This document shows, in pieces, positions 1-10,180 of a stretch of DNA of 64,000 nucleotides. How positions within the stretch are numbered: the first letter of the stretch is position 1; every line of letters starts with the position of its first letter. The position numbers were made by a program, and so were the translations under genes. The stretch covers positions 2,418 through 66,417 of the forward strand of contig NW_005202303.1 in NCBI RefSeq assembly GCF_000372725.1, read 5' to 3'. The notes beneath the pieces are model-generated. The model was not told the origin of the DNA. It worked only from the letters and a program-made list of their open reading frames with translations, and did not search any database. This DNA comes from Emiliania huxleyi CCMP1516. Taxonomy: Eukaryota > Haptophyta > Isochrysidales > Noelaerhabdaceae.

Positions 1-1708
1 ATCTCCCAGATCTCGCCGCCGAGGTGTGCACGCGCCCCTGCGTCTCTGTCGCGCCCAAAAACTGCCACGGTGGACGCCCGCCTGGGGACGAGATCCGGGA
101 GATATGGCGAGATATGGCGAGATATGGCGCTGCACACGGTGGACGGAGTGGGTGGGGGGGAGGGATAGGGTGGAGGGTGAGGGTGAGGGGGTGGGGGTGG
201 GGGTGGGGGTGAGGGGTGAGGGAGAGGGAGAGGGAGAGGGTGGAGGGTGGAGGGTGGAGGGTGGAGGGTGGAGGGTGGAGGGTGGAGGGTGGAGGGTGGA
301 GGGTGAGGGTCAGCGCAACCGGCTCGACCTTGAGCTCGACGGACCCGCCCGTGATCTCGGGTAATCTCGGGTGATCTCAGCTGATCTCGGCTAGTCTCGG
401 GTAATGTCAGCTGATCTCGGCTAATCTCGGGTGATCTCGGCTGATCTCGCCTCGAACTTGAGCTTCGAGTAGACCGACTCGCCCTTGATCTCGAGCGTCG
501 CGTCGCGCACACCGCCTGGTGGGAGATACAGCCGAGATACAGCCGAGATACAGCCGAGATTGTGCCGAGATTCAGCCGCCTGGTGGGAGATTTGGCCCAG
601 ATCCAGCCGAGATCTAGCCGAGATTTAGCCGAGATTAGCCGCATCTCCCCCCATCTCCCCACACGTCCGCCCACGTCCCCCCATCTCCCCCCATCTCCCC
701 CCATCTCGAGGCCGCCTGCGTCGGAGTCGGAGGCAGACACGACTCGAGACTGCCAGCCTAACGGCGACATGTCCGGGACATGTCCGCAGCCATGCCCCTC
801 TCAGAGGAAGGCGCGCCTCGAGAGGTGACCGCCCTGCGACTGGGCGTAGCGCGAGTAGAGCGAGAGCAGGTCGTTCGCCCAAATCGCGGCCTACCGCACC
901 ACCCACCGACCCTGAACCCACACAGGATTCGATACGTTGGAGGTATGGGACCCGAGCGGCGGCCTCGTCGCCGCCGGTGCCCGCACGGATCTCAAACATC
1001 ACGTTCTTGTCGTCGTTTGGGTCTGCGGCGGAGAGAGGTGTGGGGAGATATGGGGAGATGTGAGAGGAGAGCATGAGCATCGATACTAGTGAGCAGAGGA
1101 GAGGGAGGTGAGAGGAGAGGAGAGGAGAAGGAGAAGGAATTAGTGGGCGCTACTGCAAAGAGAGGAGAGGGTAGGAGGAGGACTAAAATGGGCGCCAACA
1201 TAAAGCGAGGAGGAGGACTAAGTGGGCGCTAGAAGAAAACGTGAGGAGGGACTAAAGTGGCTGATCCGTCTCCGCCGCGCGCGCCGGTCGGCAGCAGCAG
1301 CAGCTTGAGTCGGCCGTCGAGCGCCTCCATCGCCTCCTCCACCTCGCGGATCTCGGCGCGCGCCATCTCGCGCAGCTCCGCGTCCTCCTCGTTGAACAGC
1401 TCCTTGCCCTCCTCCAGCCGCTGCTCGAGGCTCTCCCACTCGGCGAGCGCCTCCACCGTGCTGTCGAGCTTGGAGCGCTCGCGTGAGACGCGCAGCATCT
1501 CCTCGACGTTGGCCTGGACCGCCGGGTCCTCCAGCTGCGCGCCGAGCTCGTCGTGCACCTTGCGCATCTCACGCAGCCGGTCGAGTACGAACGCATCCAC
1601 CATCACCGCCGCGCCACCTCTGTGAGAGCACATCGCTGGCAGCGGCGGCGCCCGCGGCGCAGCAAGCCAGCCATGAGCGATGAGCGGCAGAAGCAGCGGC
1701 CCGGCCAT
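1..1708 (-). CDS. Organellar peptide chain release factor 1 (partial, 3' end outside window)
   Basis: Class I release factor of the bacterial RF1 type, expected to end translation at UAA/UAG in mitochondria or plastid. Visible exons, all with matching phases: 1708-1285, 1022-964, 890-833, 757-716, 515-451 and 81-1. Motifs in order: a presequence-like start (MAGPLLLPLIAHGW), a helical PCRF domain, FEIRAGTGGDEA, NDLLSLYSRYAQSQGW, LEIKGESVYSKLKFE, GVHR and TETQGRVHTSA. The start at 1708 was chosen because it gives a targeting-like N-terminus; the alternative is 1603. All five introns appear to start with GC. The stretch from GVHR to TETQG (about 66-50) is 17 nt where the family needs 18, so there is a frameshift or a base-call error. 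The GGQ loop would lie left of base 1. Family call sure; start less so. Confidence 0.88.
82..450. repeat. Minisatellite-filled RF1 intron
   Basis: Intron between RF1 exons 5 and 6. It holds a purine-rich tract (180-312, GGTGGAG and GGGTGAG units), a CTGATCTCGG-type tandem array (350-450), and at about 312-355 a decayed partial copy of the preceding exon (the LEIKGESVYSKLKFE segment with changes). The donor reads GAG|GCGAG and the acceptor CCAG|GCGGG, so AGGCG is shared at both ends. Confidence 0.6.
891..963 (-). repeat. F3 introner-like intron in RF1
   Basis: A 73-nt intron. The 7-bp exon sequence AGGCCGC stands at both ends (965-959 and 892-886 on the minus strand), and the cut AG|GC restores GDEAAIWAND. 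The interior matches introns at 52117-52193 and 60547-60616. All three share a palindromic core of the type GAACCCACACTGGGTTC and a GGAGGTATGGGA-like end. Confidence 0.7.
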
Positions 1709-2087
1709 GAGCTGTGAGCTTGGAGCGGCCACGAGGAGCTGAACGCGGGAGGAACTGCGCGGGAGGAAGCAGCGATAGGCAGCGATAACCAGCGACGCGT
1801 GTGAGCACACTGCGAGCTCGAAAAAAGATGACCCGCTATGTGTGAGGTTGATGACTGCACTCCAAGTGCTCCAAGTGCAAGATGCTCCAAGTGCTAACGA
1901 TCGCCATACAGACATGGGTGCGAAACAACGACAAGACCAAGGCACGGGCAGAGGAGAGAGAGAAGAATATAGGGCGGATAAATAAAGCGCCTGTTCACGG
2001 CATGGAGGGTGAGCCACGCTGAACGTAGAGCCGAACGGGAGGAAGCCGGGGAAGAAGACTCCGAGGAGGACGAAACACCAGTGGTAC

Positions 2088-2113
2088 AGTCTGTTGCGGG
2101 CATTAAGAAAACA
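2088..2113 (+). mobile_element. End of a mariner-type MITE (fragment)
   Basis: CAGTCTGTTGCGGGCATTAAG follows a TA dinucleotide and matches the terminal inverted repeat of the complete 464-bp element at 35318-35781, with differences only in the first bases. The opposite end is missing here. It sits exactly where the first copy of the 1841-2540 tandem unit breaks off, so the insertion came after the duplication or disrupted one copy. Confidence 0.65.
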
Positions 2114-2160
2114 GGATCTCGCTATAGGGTGCCCACAGGGCCCAAAAAAAGAAAGACATC

Positions 2161-2293
2161 GGATGTGTCTTGTGAGCCTGTTTGTGTCTGTGTGTCGCTC
2201 GTGCGTGTCGTCATCATCTGTCTAGTGTCCACCCATACCGCGTTGGTGTCCAGTCCGAGCCTGGCTGTTCTTCACCTTTCTACCTACCTACCT
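2161..2293 (-). repeat. Dispersed repeat R1 (reverse copy)
   Basis: Reverse complement of the sequence at about 9093-9312 and 19390-19612; a diverged copy in this orientation lies at 41745-41880. One end carries a short (CTAC)n or (TAGG)n tract, as in SINE or LINE tails. It has no coding capacity. Its class is unknown. Confidence 0.7.
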
Positions 2294-2297
2294 GGAT

Positions 2298-2906
2298 GTG
2301 AGGTTGATGACTGCACTCCAAGTGCTCCAAGTGCAAGATGCTCCAAGTGCTAACGATCGCCATACAGACATGGGTGCGAAAAACAACGACAAGACCAAGG
2401 CACGGGCAGAGGAGAGAGAGAAGAATATAGGGTGGATAAAGCGCCTGTTCACGGCATGGAGGGTGAGCCACGCTGAACGTAGAGCCAAACGGGAGGAAGC
2501 CGGGGAAGAAGACTCCGAGGAGGACGAAACACCAGTGGTAATCCCGTCGTCAGCTGTAACGATGCACCCGAAGGGGACCCCAGCGCCAGCATCATCCGTG
2601 GAGGTACAAGTGTTCGAAGAGAGAGTGGACCTGAGCAACGATATGACTCGGCGGCAAATGATCGCAGTCGGGGCGTCAGAAGAGTCGTCCTTGCGCGAGG
2701 AGAGCTCGATAAACTCGAGGGGCCAAAATGTGCCGCGAGGAGGGCAGAGGCCAGAGCTGCGCCGAGCAGCGAGTAGAGAGCAAGGGAGCGGCAGGCGGCG
2801 GCACCGTCGCAGGACGAGGCAGAGGAGAGCGACGCGACAGAGGAAGAAGCGACAAAAGAGAGAACGACGAGAGTGGGACGACCGCGGGGACCGGGGTGTG
2901 GCATGA
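2298..2906 (+). CDS. Charged low-complexity ORF inside a dispersed repeat
   Basis: Open frame of 202 residues. The start encodes repeats that precede MGAKNNDKTKARAEE; the middle is acidic (EEAGEEDSEEDE); the C-terminus is strongly basic (RRHRRRTRQRRATRQRKKRQ). Charge asymmetry and the lack of a recognisable fold argue for a low-complexity, possibly nucleic-acid-binding product, or for chance coding in a repeat. Part of it (2556-2765) recurs in reverse at 63256-63470, and the end (2817-2900) recurs at 54365-54455, so it belongs to a multi-copy element. No transposase motifs seen. Function unknown. Confidence 0.3.
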   Translation: MRLMTALQVLQVQDAPSANDRHTDMGAKNNDKTKARAEEREKNIGWIKRLFTAWRVSHAERRAKREEAGEEDSEEDETPVVIPSSAVTMHPKGTPAPASSVEVQVFEERVDLSNDMTRRQMIAVGASEESSLREESSINSRGQNVPRGGQRPELRRAASREQGSGRRRHRRRTRQRRATRQRKKRQKRERREWDDRGDRGVA

Positions 2907-3260
2907 GCCTTGACTTCGCCTGGGGTCCATGCCCGAAGCCCACCCTGTGAATGTAGAAGGTAGCCATCCATGGTTTGCATAGTTGGCTCAATTATAGTCG
3001 GGATTTAAAGCTCAATTGCACGCGCGCACAAACACCCACGGCATGAAGGTTGCAGCGAGAGTCGGCGAGAGACTCACAGCGACTGCGAGGAGAGATACTG
3101 TAGGAAGAGGCGGACGCCCAAGGGTGGGCGACGGCTAGCGCATCACACCCCTCTCCTTAAAATCCCTGTGTGGTGGCGGCGTGCCGTCCTCCCATCCCTC
3201 CCTCTTGGGGTTGGGCTGTCTGTTTTCTTTCTTTCTCTTTCTCTTTACGAGGTAAAGGTA
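2817..3260 (+). repeat. Element A, 3' part
   Basis: Matches 54365-54650 over most of its length, including the shared block GGCATGAAGGTTGCAG, the block CTCTCCTTAAAATCCCTGTG and a terminal CTGTTTTCTTTC pyrimidine tract. A third, reversed relative of the upstream part lies at 63226-63470. This is a dispersed element of unknown class with no coding motif that would classify it. Confidence 0.65.
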
Positions 3261-3404
3261 CGAGGAGAGGGGGGGGGGCGGGGGGAGGGGGGGGAGCACG
3301 ATTTGATCGATTGATAGGTACGAAACACCTAACATCCAAGTGGTATCGCCCTCTTGCGTTGTGGCAGACGACGGCTTCAGACTCGAGACTGGCGCGGCGT
3401 GCGT

Positions 3405-4776
3405 TCAGCCAACGGCCGCGCGGTCCTCCACAAACGAGGGCTCCCTCTTGGACCGCCGGGCCGCCTCAAATCCATGACCCATCTCGCTCCGCCGCTCGGC
3501 GCGGTGCATCGCCTCCTCGATCGCCTCCGCCAGCGCGTGCGCTAGGGTGCTCGTCTGCACCCCAAAGCGTGCCGTGAGACGACAGCCACCCGCCACGAGT
3601 CCCTGCCACGAGACAACCGCCTATTCGCGTCCAGAGCTGAGCAGGAAAGGATGCGATAGTCGCGGCCCGCATCGAGACCGCCGCCTCCGCTGCCGCCTTG
3701 AGCGCGAAACTCGCGTCAGGCATCTCTGCACCGCGTGCCCCGGCGCCTAGGCGATAGGGAGAAGGGCACGTACATGTCGCCCCCTTGAAGATGGGGAAGC
3801 GCGTGTTTGGCCCGCGGGAGCGCGACGTCCCCCTCAAGCTCTCCAGGGCGGTAGAAGGGCACGACCTTTTCACAGGCAAGAGGGTGCCAAAAGAACGACC
3901 CCGGGAGCACACGGTGGCAGAACGCGCGCCGCGTGCACGATTGTGCCGTACATCTCGCGCAGCTCCCCGTGGCTGCTCGCAGCGGTGGCGGGAAGGGGCG
4001 TGAGGAGGTGGCGTCAGGGTTGGAGGAAGGTTCGAGGAGGAGCGAGGAGGGGATGTGGCGGTGGCGACGCGGCCGGTGGTGGGGCACGATGCGTGGACGG
4101 TGAGCAAACGGGCGGCGGTGTCTAACAGCCGGCTTCGACTAGCCTCGCAAGGTGCCTGCTCCCGACCACGGCGCCGCCCGCGGGACACCGCACGCCTTGG
4201 GCGTCCGCCGGAAAGCGGGGAACAGTCCTATGAGGTGACGAGAGCGGGGAACAGTCTTGCAACCTCGACGCTGCCAAGAGATCGCCAACTCACACCAATA
4301 GGCAAGGGTGGTTAGGGATACCAAGCAAAGAATACGAGATTCTAGAAAGGCACGAGAGACTGTGCGCAGCTCAAGGCCGCACCTTACGTCGGGTCTCCGT
4401 AGAGCTCCAACCAGCACTCATCGCGGGGTGTGAAACGCGTGCCCGCAAGCCGCTCGTTCGCTGGGTTGACGAGCGCGTCGTTGGCACCCTCGCCGCCGGG
4501 CGGATGTGTTACGATGCAAGCGGTGCGGTGCACCTCTATCGACAGCGGCGCTCCCTCCCAACCACGCACATACTTGCACGCCGGGCGGCCGGGCAGCTTC
4601 TGCGCACTCCACGCGCGCCACTGGTCAAGGCCTCCGTCCGTGGTGTCGCGGCCCAGCGCACGGGTGGACGCGGACCTCGCGCCTCGCGAGCGGCACATGG
4701 CGAGCCTCAGTGCAGGTCCGACGCGGCGAGGGGCGCGCATGAGCAAAGCGATCTTGACGGCGAACCAGCGTCTCAC
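3405..4776 (-). CDS. Macro-domain (ADP-ribose-binding) protein
   Basis: Multi-exon gene whose pieces follow a macro domain in order. Exon 1 (4776-4388) ends in GANDALVNPANERLAGTRF and a GTAAGG donor. Exon 2 (from 4227) gives GVRCPAGGAVVG. Later pieces read LREMYGTIVHAARVLPP (about 3985-3930), LGAGARGAEMPDASFALKAA (about 3755-3690) and FGVQTSTLAHALAEAIEEA (about 3570-3515). The VNPANERLAG segment is the ADP-ribose loop; the glycine-rich GAGARG matches the second loop. The N-terminus (MRRWFAVKIALLMRAPRR) could be an organelle-targeting sequence. Such proteins bind or hydrolyse ADP-ribose groups; a PARP gene lies further along the window but is not adjacent. Internal exon borders are not all resolved, and decay cannot be excluded. 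Confidence 0.6.
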
Positions 4777-4808
4777 GAGAGATTCATTCCGTACTCAGTA
4801 CGACGTTA

Positions 4809-4809
<1 letters not shown>

Positions 4810-4865
<56 letters not shown>
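4810..4865 (+). repeat. (CT)n microsatellite
   Basis: About 56 bp of nearly pure CT upstream of the macro-domain gene start. The rest of 4777-5546 shows no gene I can support. Confidence 0.9.
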
Positions 4866-4866
<1 letters not shown>

Positions 4867-5546
4867 GGTGTTAGGTATCTTGTTGGCAAATCAGGACACC
4901 GAGCTCACACAAATTCACAGCCTTGTTATGAGAAGAAAATACGTGTCCCATGGCGCTATGCGCTGGTCTGGATAACTGGATACATACCCATCACTGAGCC
5001 GACAATGCTACGGGAGGTGGTTCGGACGCCCGCCGTGGTTTTCTTTCTTTCAGACCGTGTGTCTTGATTTGCCAACAACACACCTATAACGTATTCACAG
5101 ATAGGTTGATAAGAAACAAGAAGCTCACATAGCGCAGAGACAGTGAGGGTGTGAGAGGCGGACCTAAGTTCACAGAAACGCACGACCGCGGAGTGATCAG
5201 GAGACCAGCGCATCGTCGGGCACCACCATCGCCCCTCGCACGCGGTGTGTGCGCGCCTCTGACCTCCCTCCAGTGCACACACGCGGCGCGCCCTCTCCCT
5301 CTCCCATAGAGTGCCGCCGGCGCGCCTTTGCCGCGTGCCTCTGCAGCGGCCATCGCACCGCCAGCGCACCGCCAGCGCAAGAGCACAAACACAGTATTCA
5401 GCCTGGCCCTGGCCCTGGCCTGGCGACGGCCGAACTCTGAACGGTCGCTGTCTGGCCGCGCGCGCCTCCACGCCTCCGTGCTGCAGCACGCCAAGGCGCT
5501 GAGCGCCTTTCACCGTATCGATGCAGGCGGCAGAGAGCGCAGCGGC

Positions 5547-7321
5547 ATGCAGCAGGTCCTTCGGCAGATACAGGAGGCGGTCGAGCCGGTGCTGGAGCGC
5601 AGCCTGACGAAGCGCCGGCGCCAGGAGTTCCTCGCCTCGGCCGGCCCCCTCTTCCTCTGCCTCACCTTCATCGAGGATGCGCTGCGCGTGCTGCTGCGCT
5701 GGAAGGAGCAGATGAGCTACATGACCGTCACGATGCGCATGCGCGCGCCGCCCCCACCCAGCGAGCCGCAGCGGATTTCGCTCGGACCGCGCGCCTCACA
5801 CGCGCCGCTCGCCGCCGCCGCGCAGGAGCGGCTGGCTGGGTGGACTCCTGCTCATCTTTTCGCTCGTGACGCAGGCGCCGGCACTGCGGCGCCCGGCCGC
5901 GCAGCCAAAGAGAGAGAGAGACGCGAGACGCGAGCGCGTGCAGCGGGTGGAGCGGGCCGCCGCCGCCGCTGGCGCGCCTTCAGCCTGCTCTCGCGGGAGT
6001 CGCGGACGCCGGACACTCGCAGGCAGTCGCGCGGGTCTGCAGCCGCGGCGCTCACCCTTGATTTGGTACCCGCTCTCGCGGCCCGCACCAAGACACAGCC
6101 GCTTTACCGGCGCCGCCGCCGCCGTCCGCAGATGACGGGGAGCGTTTTGGTGCTGCGTCCAAAGGAGGTCAAGCCCAGCCGCGTGAAGGTTGGCTGCTAC
6201 ACACTGCTCGCCTTCGTCTTCCTGCAGCCCTTCATGTACGGCCAGGCGAGATCAGCCGAGATCAGCCGAGATCAGCCGAGATCAGCCGAGATCAGCCCTT
6301 CATGTACGGCCAGGCGCGCGACGCTAGGAAGCGGAATACGGACTCTTGTATCCCAACCAGCGCCCGAGAGGACACGCATTCAGCCGTATTCACGCGGTGC
6401 TCTGAACCCGCTGCACAATCCCGTCTCCCCGCCCTGAGGCGTGCTCAGCTTCTAGGCGCGCGACGCAGACTTCATGTGCCGCAGTGTGACACTAGCGGGC
6501 GGGCTGCTGCTGCTCATCTGGTCCGAAAACGACCGCAAGCAGCGCAGCGAGGACATGGGCTTGCCGTCCGGTGCCCGCGCCCGCCCCTGCCGCGCCCGCC
6601 CCTCCCACGCCACCGCCACTCTCGACGCCGCAGCGCGTGCCCCGCACCGCGCCCCCCCACTCCGCCCCCCCACTCCGCCGCCCCACACGGCCAGGCATGG
6701 AGTCGACGAGCTCGGACCGGCTGCAGCTCTGCGGGTTAGCGCTGCCGTCCGGCCGCCTCCTCTTTGCGCCGCCTTTTCTCCCCAGCCCGGCCGGAGCCGT
6801 CATAGGCGCGTCCTGCTGACCTTCGGCCCGCGTGTTTCTTTTTTTGACGCGTATTTCTTTTTCTAGCGTAGGCGCGTCCTGCTGACGTTCCTCTTCTTCT
6901 TCCAGGCCGTGTACTCTGAGAATGGCGGAATGCACCGCCTCTGGACGGCGCCGTCTCTCTTCGGGCTCATCAGCTTCGTGGTGCTCGCGGGCCTGGCGGG
7001 TGCGAGACGCCCCCGAGACACTTCCGAGACACCTAGATCACACCTCCGAGTCAGAGACGTTTCTGCCGACGCGTCCACGGCACGTCCGCAGGGATGGTCT
7101 GCGCGGGCTTCAAGACGGAGTGGTCGGCGCTGCTGCTATGCGGCATCCTCTTCCTGTCCAACCTCTACATGTACCCCTTCTGGTCCATCCGCGAGGGCCT
7201 GAGGGACTTTTACCGCTACTACTTTTTCCAGACCCTCTCCATCATCGGCGGGCTAATGCTGCTCGCGCTGCACGGCCCGGGCGGGATCAGCTTGGACAAG
7301 GGGATGAAGAAGGCCATCTGA
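5547..7321 (+). CDS. SURF4: SURF4/Erv29-type ER cargo receptor
   Basis: Seven-exon reconstruction: 5547-5740, 5826-5874, 6132-6245, 6456-6570, 6695-6734, 6872-6999 and 7092-7321. This is 870 nt, 289 residues, close to the 269 of human SURF4, with all phases matching. Family hallmarks: EDALRVLLRWKEQ, VTLAGGLLLLIWSE, LCGRVLLTFLFFF, GFKTEWSALLL, YFFQTLSIIGGLMLLALHGP. The product is a multi-pass ER-Golgi membrane protein that loads soluble cargo into COPII vesicles. It ends in KKAI, a C-terminal dilysine retrieval signal, which supports the 3' end. Donors are mixed GC and GT. Two introns carry exon duplicates at their ends. The exon 1/exon 2 border is the least certain. Confidence 0.93.
6246..6455 (+). 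repeat. Composite SURF4 intron: minisatellite plus F1 introner
   Basis: Two insertions stacked at one site. First, a 21-bp exon segment ending TACGGCCAGGCG (6228-6248) is repeated at 6296-6316 around a short AGATCAGCCG array. Second, the 13-bp AGGCGCGCGACGC (6312-6324) is repeated at 6454-6466 around an F1 element that starts CTAGGAAGCGG and contains GTATTCACGCGGTGCTCTGA. Joining the first AG|GC to the last AG|GC gives YGQARDADF in frame. Confidence 0.8.
6735..6871 (+). repeat. SURF4 intron with duplicated acceptor
   Basis: AGGCGCGTCCTGCTGAC occurs at about 6805-6821 and again at 6870-6886, around a 49-bp insert with pyrimidine tracts. Either acceptor gives the same exon start, so an insertion landed on an existing AG|GC acceptor. 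The GTTAGC donor follows CTGCGG. Confidence 0.7.
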
Positions 7322-7956
7322 CACGTGGCGCGACTGCACTCGCCGTGCGAGTCAGCTGCAACTATCTGGGACGAGAGGCCGGAGGGGCCGGGAGGTGGAG
7401 GCGGAGGAGGGGTGGCGTGCCGGCGGAGATTACTCGACGCGCGGGTACAGGAACGGAGAGGGTGCGAGGATTCTCCGCGTTCGTCGTTTGTTTGCTCGCT
7501 TCACGCTTGTGTGCGCGACGTCCGGTTGCGCAGCCCCCGCGCCCCGTCGCGTGCTCAAGTACACGACTGATCAGTGAACAAAAACATCCCACACCTGTGT
7601 GCGACCCCACGCCCGCGCCTCGACGGCGTGAGGTCGAGCGCGAGACGCGCGGCGCGAGATCCCCGCGCCGCGCGCGAGAACCACAACCAGGATGAACCAC
7701 ACACATGTGTGACATGAATCATGATCGATGATGCGCACATGAGAAGTGGGATGGGCTGTACCACGTATAGACTAGTACGCGCCAGGGGGGCGCGGCCGCG
7801 GGCGGTCCCAGGCGCAACCCCGACGCAGAGGGCGTGTGGTGTGTGTTTGGCTTTGGGGAGATTCGTGTAAGTAGAGATATGGCAGCGTGAGAGTAGAGAG
7901 ACATGTTGTGCTCCCAGGAGCCCCCCCCCCCCCCCCCCCCATCTACTCCCCCGCGG
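7322..7956. other. Intergenic, no gene seen
   Basis: The gap between the convergent ends of SURF4 and the CCCH gene. It includes a poly-C run at about 7921-7940. Short open frames here look like shadows of GC-rich DNA. Confidence 0.6.
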
Positions 7957-8874
7957 CTACCGCGAGTAGGAGCGATCCTGTGGCACGACTCGTCCGAACT
8001 CGTCGACCTTTGGCTGCAGCTGCTCCACACTGTGTGCAAAGTTGCAACGGTCGCCGAATGTGCAGGTGCCCGCTGCATGCCGCCTGCAAAGCACCGTCCT
8101 CCACCCGGGGGGCTTCCCGCTGACCGAGGGCGGCTGCGGCTGCCTCCCGTACGCAGCCGTCTCCACCGCCGCCGGCTGCGGCGGCGCACCGTACGGGTAC
8201 GGGGCGGCAGCCACACTGTAGGAGCCGGGAGGCGCGTACTGCTGCGACGTCGACGGTATGAATGGCGGCGCCGCCGCCGCCGGCTTGGCCCGCAGCTCCG
8301 CCTGCCCGTGTGCAAAGTTGCACTTGGCGCCGTACGGACAGCCGCCTGTCGACGCAAACCCTTTGCACAGCACCGTCTTGTACATGGCCGCCTTTGCGTC
8401 ACCGTCGAGCGTGCGCTTGGGCGCATGGGAGGGCTGGTACGCGTGCGCGGCGGGGCTGCTCCCGCCGTAGATCGGCGGCACGCCATATGCTGGCGCAGCA
8501 GACGCCTGAGCGCTCACGAGCGTGTGCATCGCTGTCTCGACGGACGTCTTGGTGCCGCGCATCGAATCGGTCGCCTGCCGGAGGAACTCCTGCGCGCTCT
8601 GCTGCTGCTGCGAGGCGACCTGGAGCTCCGCGTGCAGGCGTGCCATATCCGGCGTGCCATCCGGCGTGGATGTGACGATCGCAAGTGCCGTGATGAGCGC
8701 AGTGCCGGCCGCCTGCTGCGCCTGCTGCGCCAAGAGCTGCGCGTTCTCCGCCGCGAGCAGCGACGTAAGAGGGCGGAGGGTCTCCACTGTCTCTGGCGCC
8801 GCCATGCTGGGATACGCACCACTAACCGGCGGCGCCAAGATGCCGGAAGGGTATGCCGCACCACTGTGCTCCAT
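7957..8874 (-). CDS. Tandem CCCH zinc-finger RNA-binding protein
   Basis: Single-exon gene of 305 residues. Two CCCH fingers sit in the C-terminal half. Finger 1 is YKTVLCKGFASTGGCPYG followed by AKCNFAH (C-x8-C-x5-C-x3-H, near residues 174-196). Finger 2 is TVLCRRHAAGTCTFGDRC followed by NFAH (C-x7-C-x5-C-x3-H, near residues 269-290). Each finger has a lead-in (YKTVLC, WRTVLC) like the tristetraprolin family, which binds AU-rich RNA and controls mRNA stability. The N-terminal half is alanine- and glutamine-rich (LLAQQAQQAAG) and may form a helix. The linker between the fingers is long and proline-rich, unlike the 18-residue linker of animal TTP, so the target may differ. Confidence 0.9.
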   Translation of the reverse strand: MEHSGAAYPSGILAPPVSGAYPSMAAPETVETLRPLTSLLAAENAQLLAQQAQQAAGTALITALAIVTSTPDGTPDMARLHAELQVASQQQQSAQEFLRQATDSMRGTKTSVETAMHTLVSAQASAAPAYGVPPIYGGSSPAAHAYQPSHAPKRTLDGDAKAAMYKTVLCKGFASTGGCPYGAKCNFAHGQAELRAKPAAAAPPFIPSTSQQYAPPGSYSVAAAPYPYGAPPQPAAVETAAYGRQPQPPSVSGKPPGWRTVLCRRHAAGTCTFGDRCNFAHSVEQLQPKVDEFGRVVPQDRSYSR

Positions 8875-9092
8875 ATTCCGGATGGGCGAGCGTCGACACG
8901 AGCGATTTCTTTTCTCAAATTCCTGTGATGAACGTGTGTTGTTGGAAAATCAAGAGGTCCGTTCAGTTATACGCCGTTCAGTTACCACGTGAAGTCATGG
9001 CGGCCGGTATTGCACGGAGCTCCGTGAGCGGCGGCGGGCTCAAACGAGCGAATGGGCGGCTGCTCCCCACAGACAGGAGTTGCATACATAAG

Positions 9093-9312
9093 GTATGTAT
9101 GTATGTATGTAGGAAGGTGAAGAACAGCCAGGCTCGGACTGGACACCAACGCGGTATGGGTGGACGCTGGACAGATGATGACGGCACGCACGAGCGACAC
9201 ACAGACACAAATAGGCTCACAAGACACACAGCCAGCGGGCTGCCAGCCTGCCACACACCCTGAGTAGGCGTACACATAACTCAAGGCCACATCCTCCTTG
9301 TCGCCCCCCCCA
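9093..9312 (+). repeat. Dispersed repeat R1 (forward copy)
   Basis: Starts with a (GTAT)n/(TAGG)n tract and is nearly identical to 19390-19612, including GGACACCAACGCGGTATGG and CACACAGCCAGCGGGCTGCC. It ends in a poly-C run just before the helical-repeat gene and may supply its 5' leader. Confidence 0.8.
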
Positions 9313-9358
9313 GCACTCCAAGCACCATCGCCGCACGGTCGCGCCGCCGCCACTCGGC

Positions 9359-10180
9359 ATGCCTCAGCAGTGGTGGGGCACGCACGTGCGGCCGCCGCCG
9401 CCCCTGCTCCGGGAGGACGAGGATTCGCCAATCGAGGACGAGCTCATCGAGGACGGGCTCAACGGCATGTGCGTGTACGACGCGCAGGAGATCACCGTCG
9501 CCCGTGAGCCACCCGCGCCGCCTCCGGGGAGGATGGGCGACCCTCTCTATACGGCCGCGGTGGAGCAGCTGGAGCGGTGCCTGCCGGTCTTGAACGGGAT
9601 GGTGTACGAGTTCGAGGATCTGCGGCTCGCGATGGCGCAGCGCGGCGGCCTCGCCACCCTCCTCGAGCTGCTGCCCCACGCGCCACCGCACGTCGAGGAG
9701 GAGGCATTGCACGTCCTCCTCAACAGCCTCTATGGCCAGCCAGAGGCGAGCAAGCTCGCCACTCTCCGCCTGGGCGCCGTCGGCGTGCTGCAGAAATCTG
9801 CAGCCGCCGCGGCGCCGGCCGGAGAGCCCGCCGTGCAGAGCATGTGCTACGCCGTGCTTTGCGGGCTGGTGGACAACTGCCCGCGCGCCGCCGAGGAGTT
9901 CCTCACCTCATCAGCCGCGCTGCAGGCGTTGCTCTCCTCGTGCAGCGGAGCTGCGATAGGGTCCATAGGGTCCGGCGACGCCGCGAGGGAGGGCGAGGTA
10001 CAAGAGCGGGCGACCGATCTCCTCCTCGCCCTCTGCCAGGACGGCACGGTGCGCAGCGCGCTGCTCGCCTCAGACGTGGCCACCCGGTGCCTCGAGCGGG
10101 TGGCTTCGGCCTCGCGAAACACCTTGCACGCCGGCAAGGCGAGGCAGGCCTTGGCTGAGCACCGCGGCTGCCGGACGTAA
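9359..10180 (+). CDS. Armadillo-like helical-repeat protein
   Basis: Open frame of 273 residues. After an acidic N-terminus (LREDEDSPIEDELIEDG) come repeated leucine/alanine-rich helices: LAMAQRGGLATLLELLPHA, HVEEEALHVLLNSLYG, VQSMCYAVLCGLVDNCPRAA and RATDLLLALCQDGTVRSALL. The pattern of a glycine-led helix followed by hydrophobic helices fits ARM/HEAT-type folds used for protein-protein contact. No catalytic motif is visible. It could be a complete short protein, or the last exon of a longer one whose upstream part was displaced by the R1 copy that abuts it. Start chosen as the first ATG after R1. Confidence 0.6.
   Translation: MPQQWWGTHVRPPPPLLREDEDSPIEDELIEDGLNGMCVYDAQEITVAREPPAPPPGRMGDPLYTAAVEQLERCLPVLNGMVYEFEDLRLAMAQRGGLATLLELLPHAPPHVEEEALHVLLNSLYGQPEASKLATLRLGAVGVLQKSAAAAAPAGEPAVQSMCYAVLCGLVDNCPRAAEEFLTSSAALQALLSSCSGAAIGSIGSGDAAREGEVQERATDLLLALCQDGTVRSALLASDVATRCLERVASASRNTLHAGKARQALAEHRGCRT

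Larger units (their letters stand above)
1841..2540 (+). repeat. Tandem duplication of a 247-bp unit
   Basis: Bases 1841-2087 and 2293-2540 are near-identical; both contain the GCTCCAAGTGC repeats and the segment encoding the start of the 202-residue ORF. The first copy is interrupted directly after CCAGTGGTA by a mariner-MITE end, the second runs on into the ORF. The spacer holds that MITE end and a reverse copy of repeat R1. Confidence 0.75.

Noticed and set aside
625-1080. Single long ORF at 625-1080 minus as a gene of its own
   Set aside because: Only its first quarter (FEIRAGTGGDEA) is RF1 exon 2; the rest runs through an intron in the wrong frame for the conserved RF1 residues.
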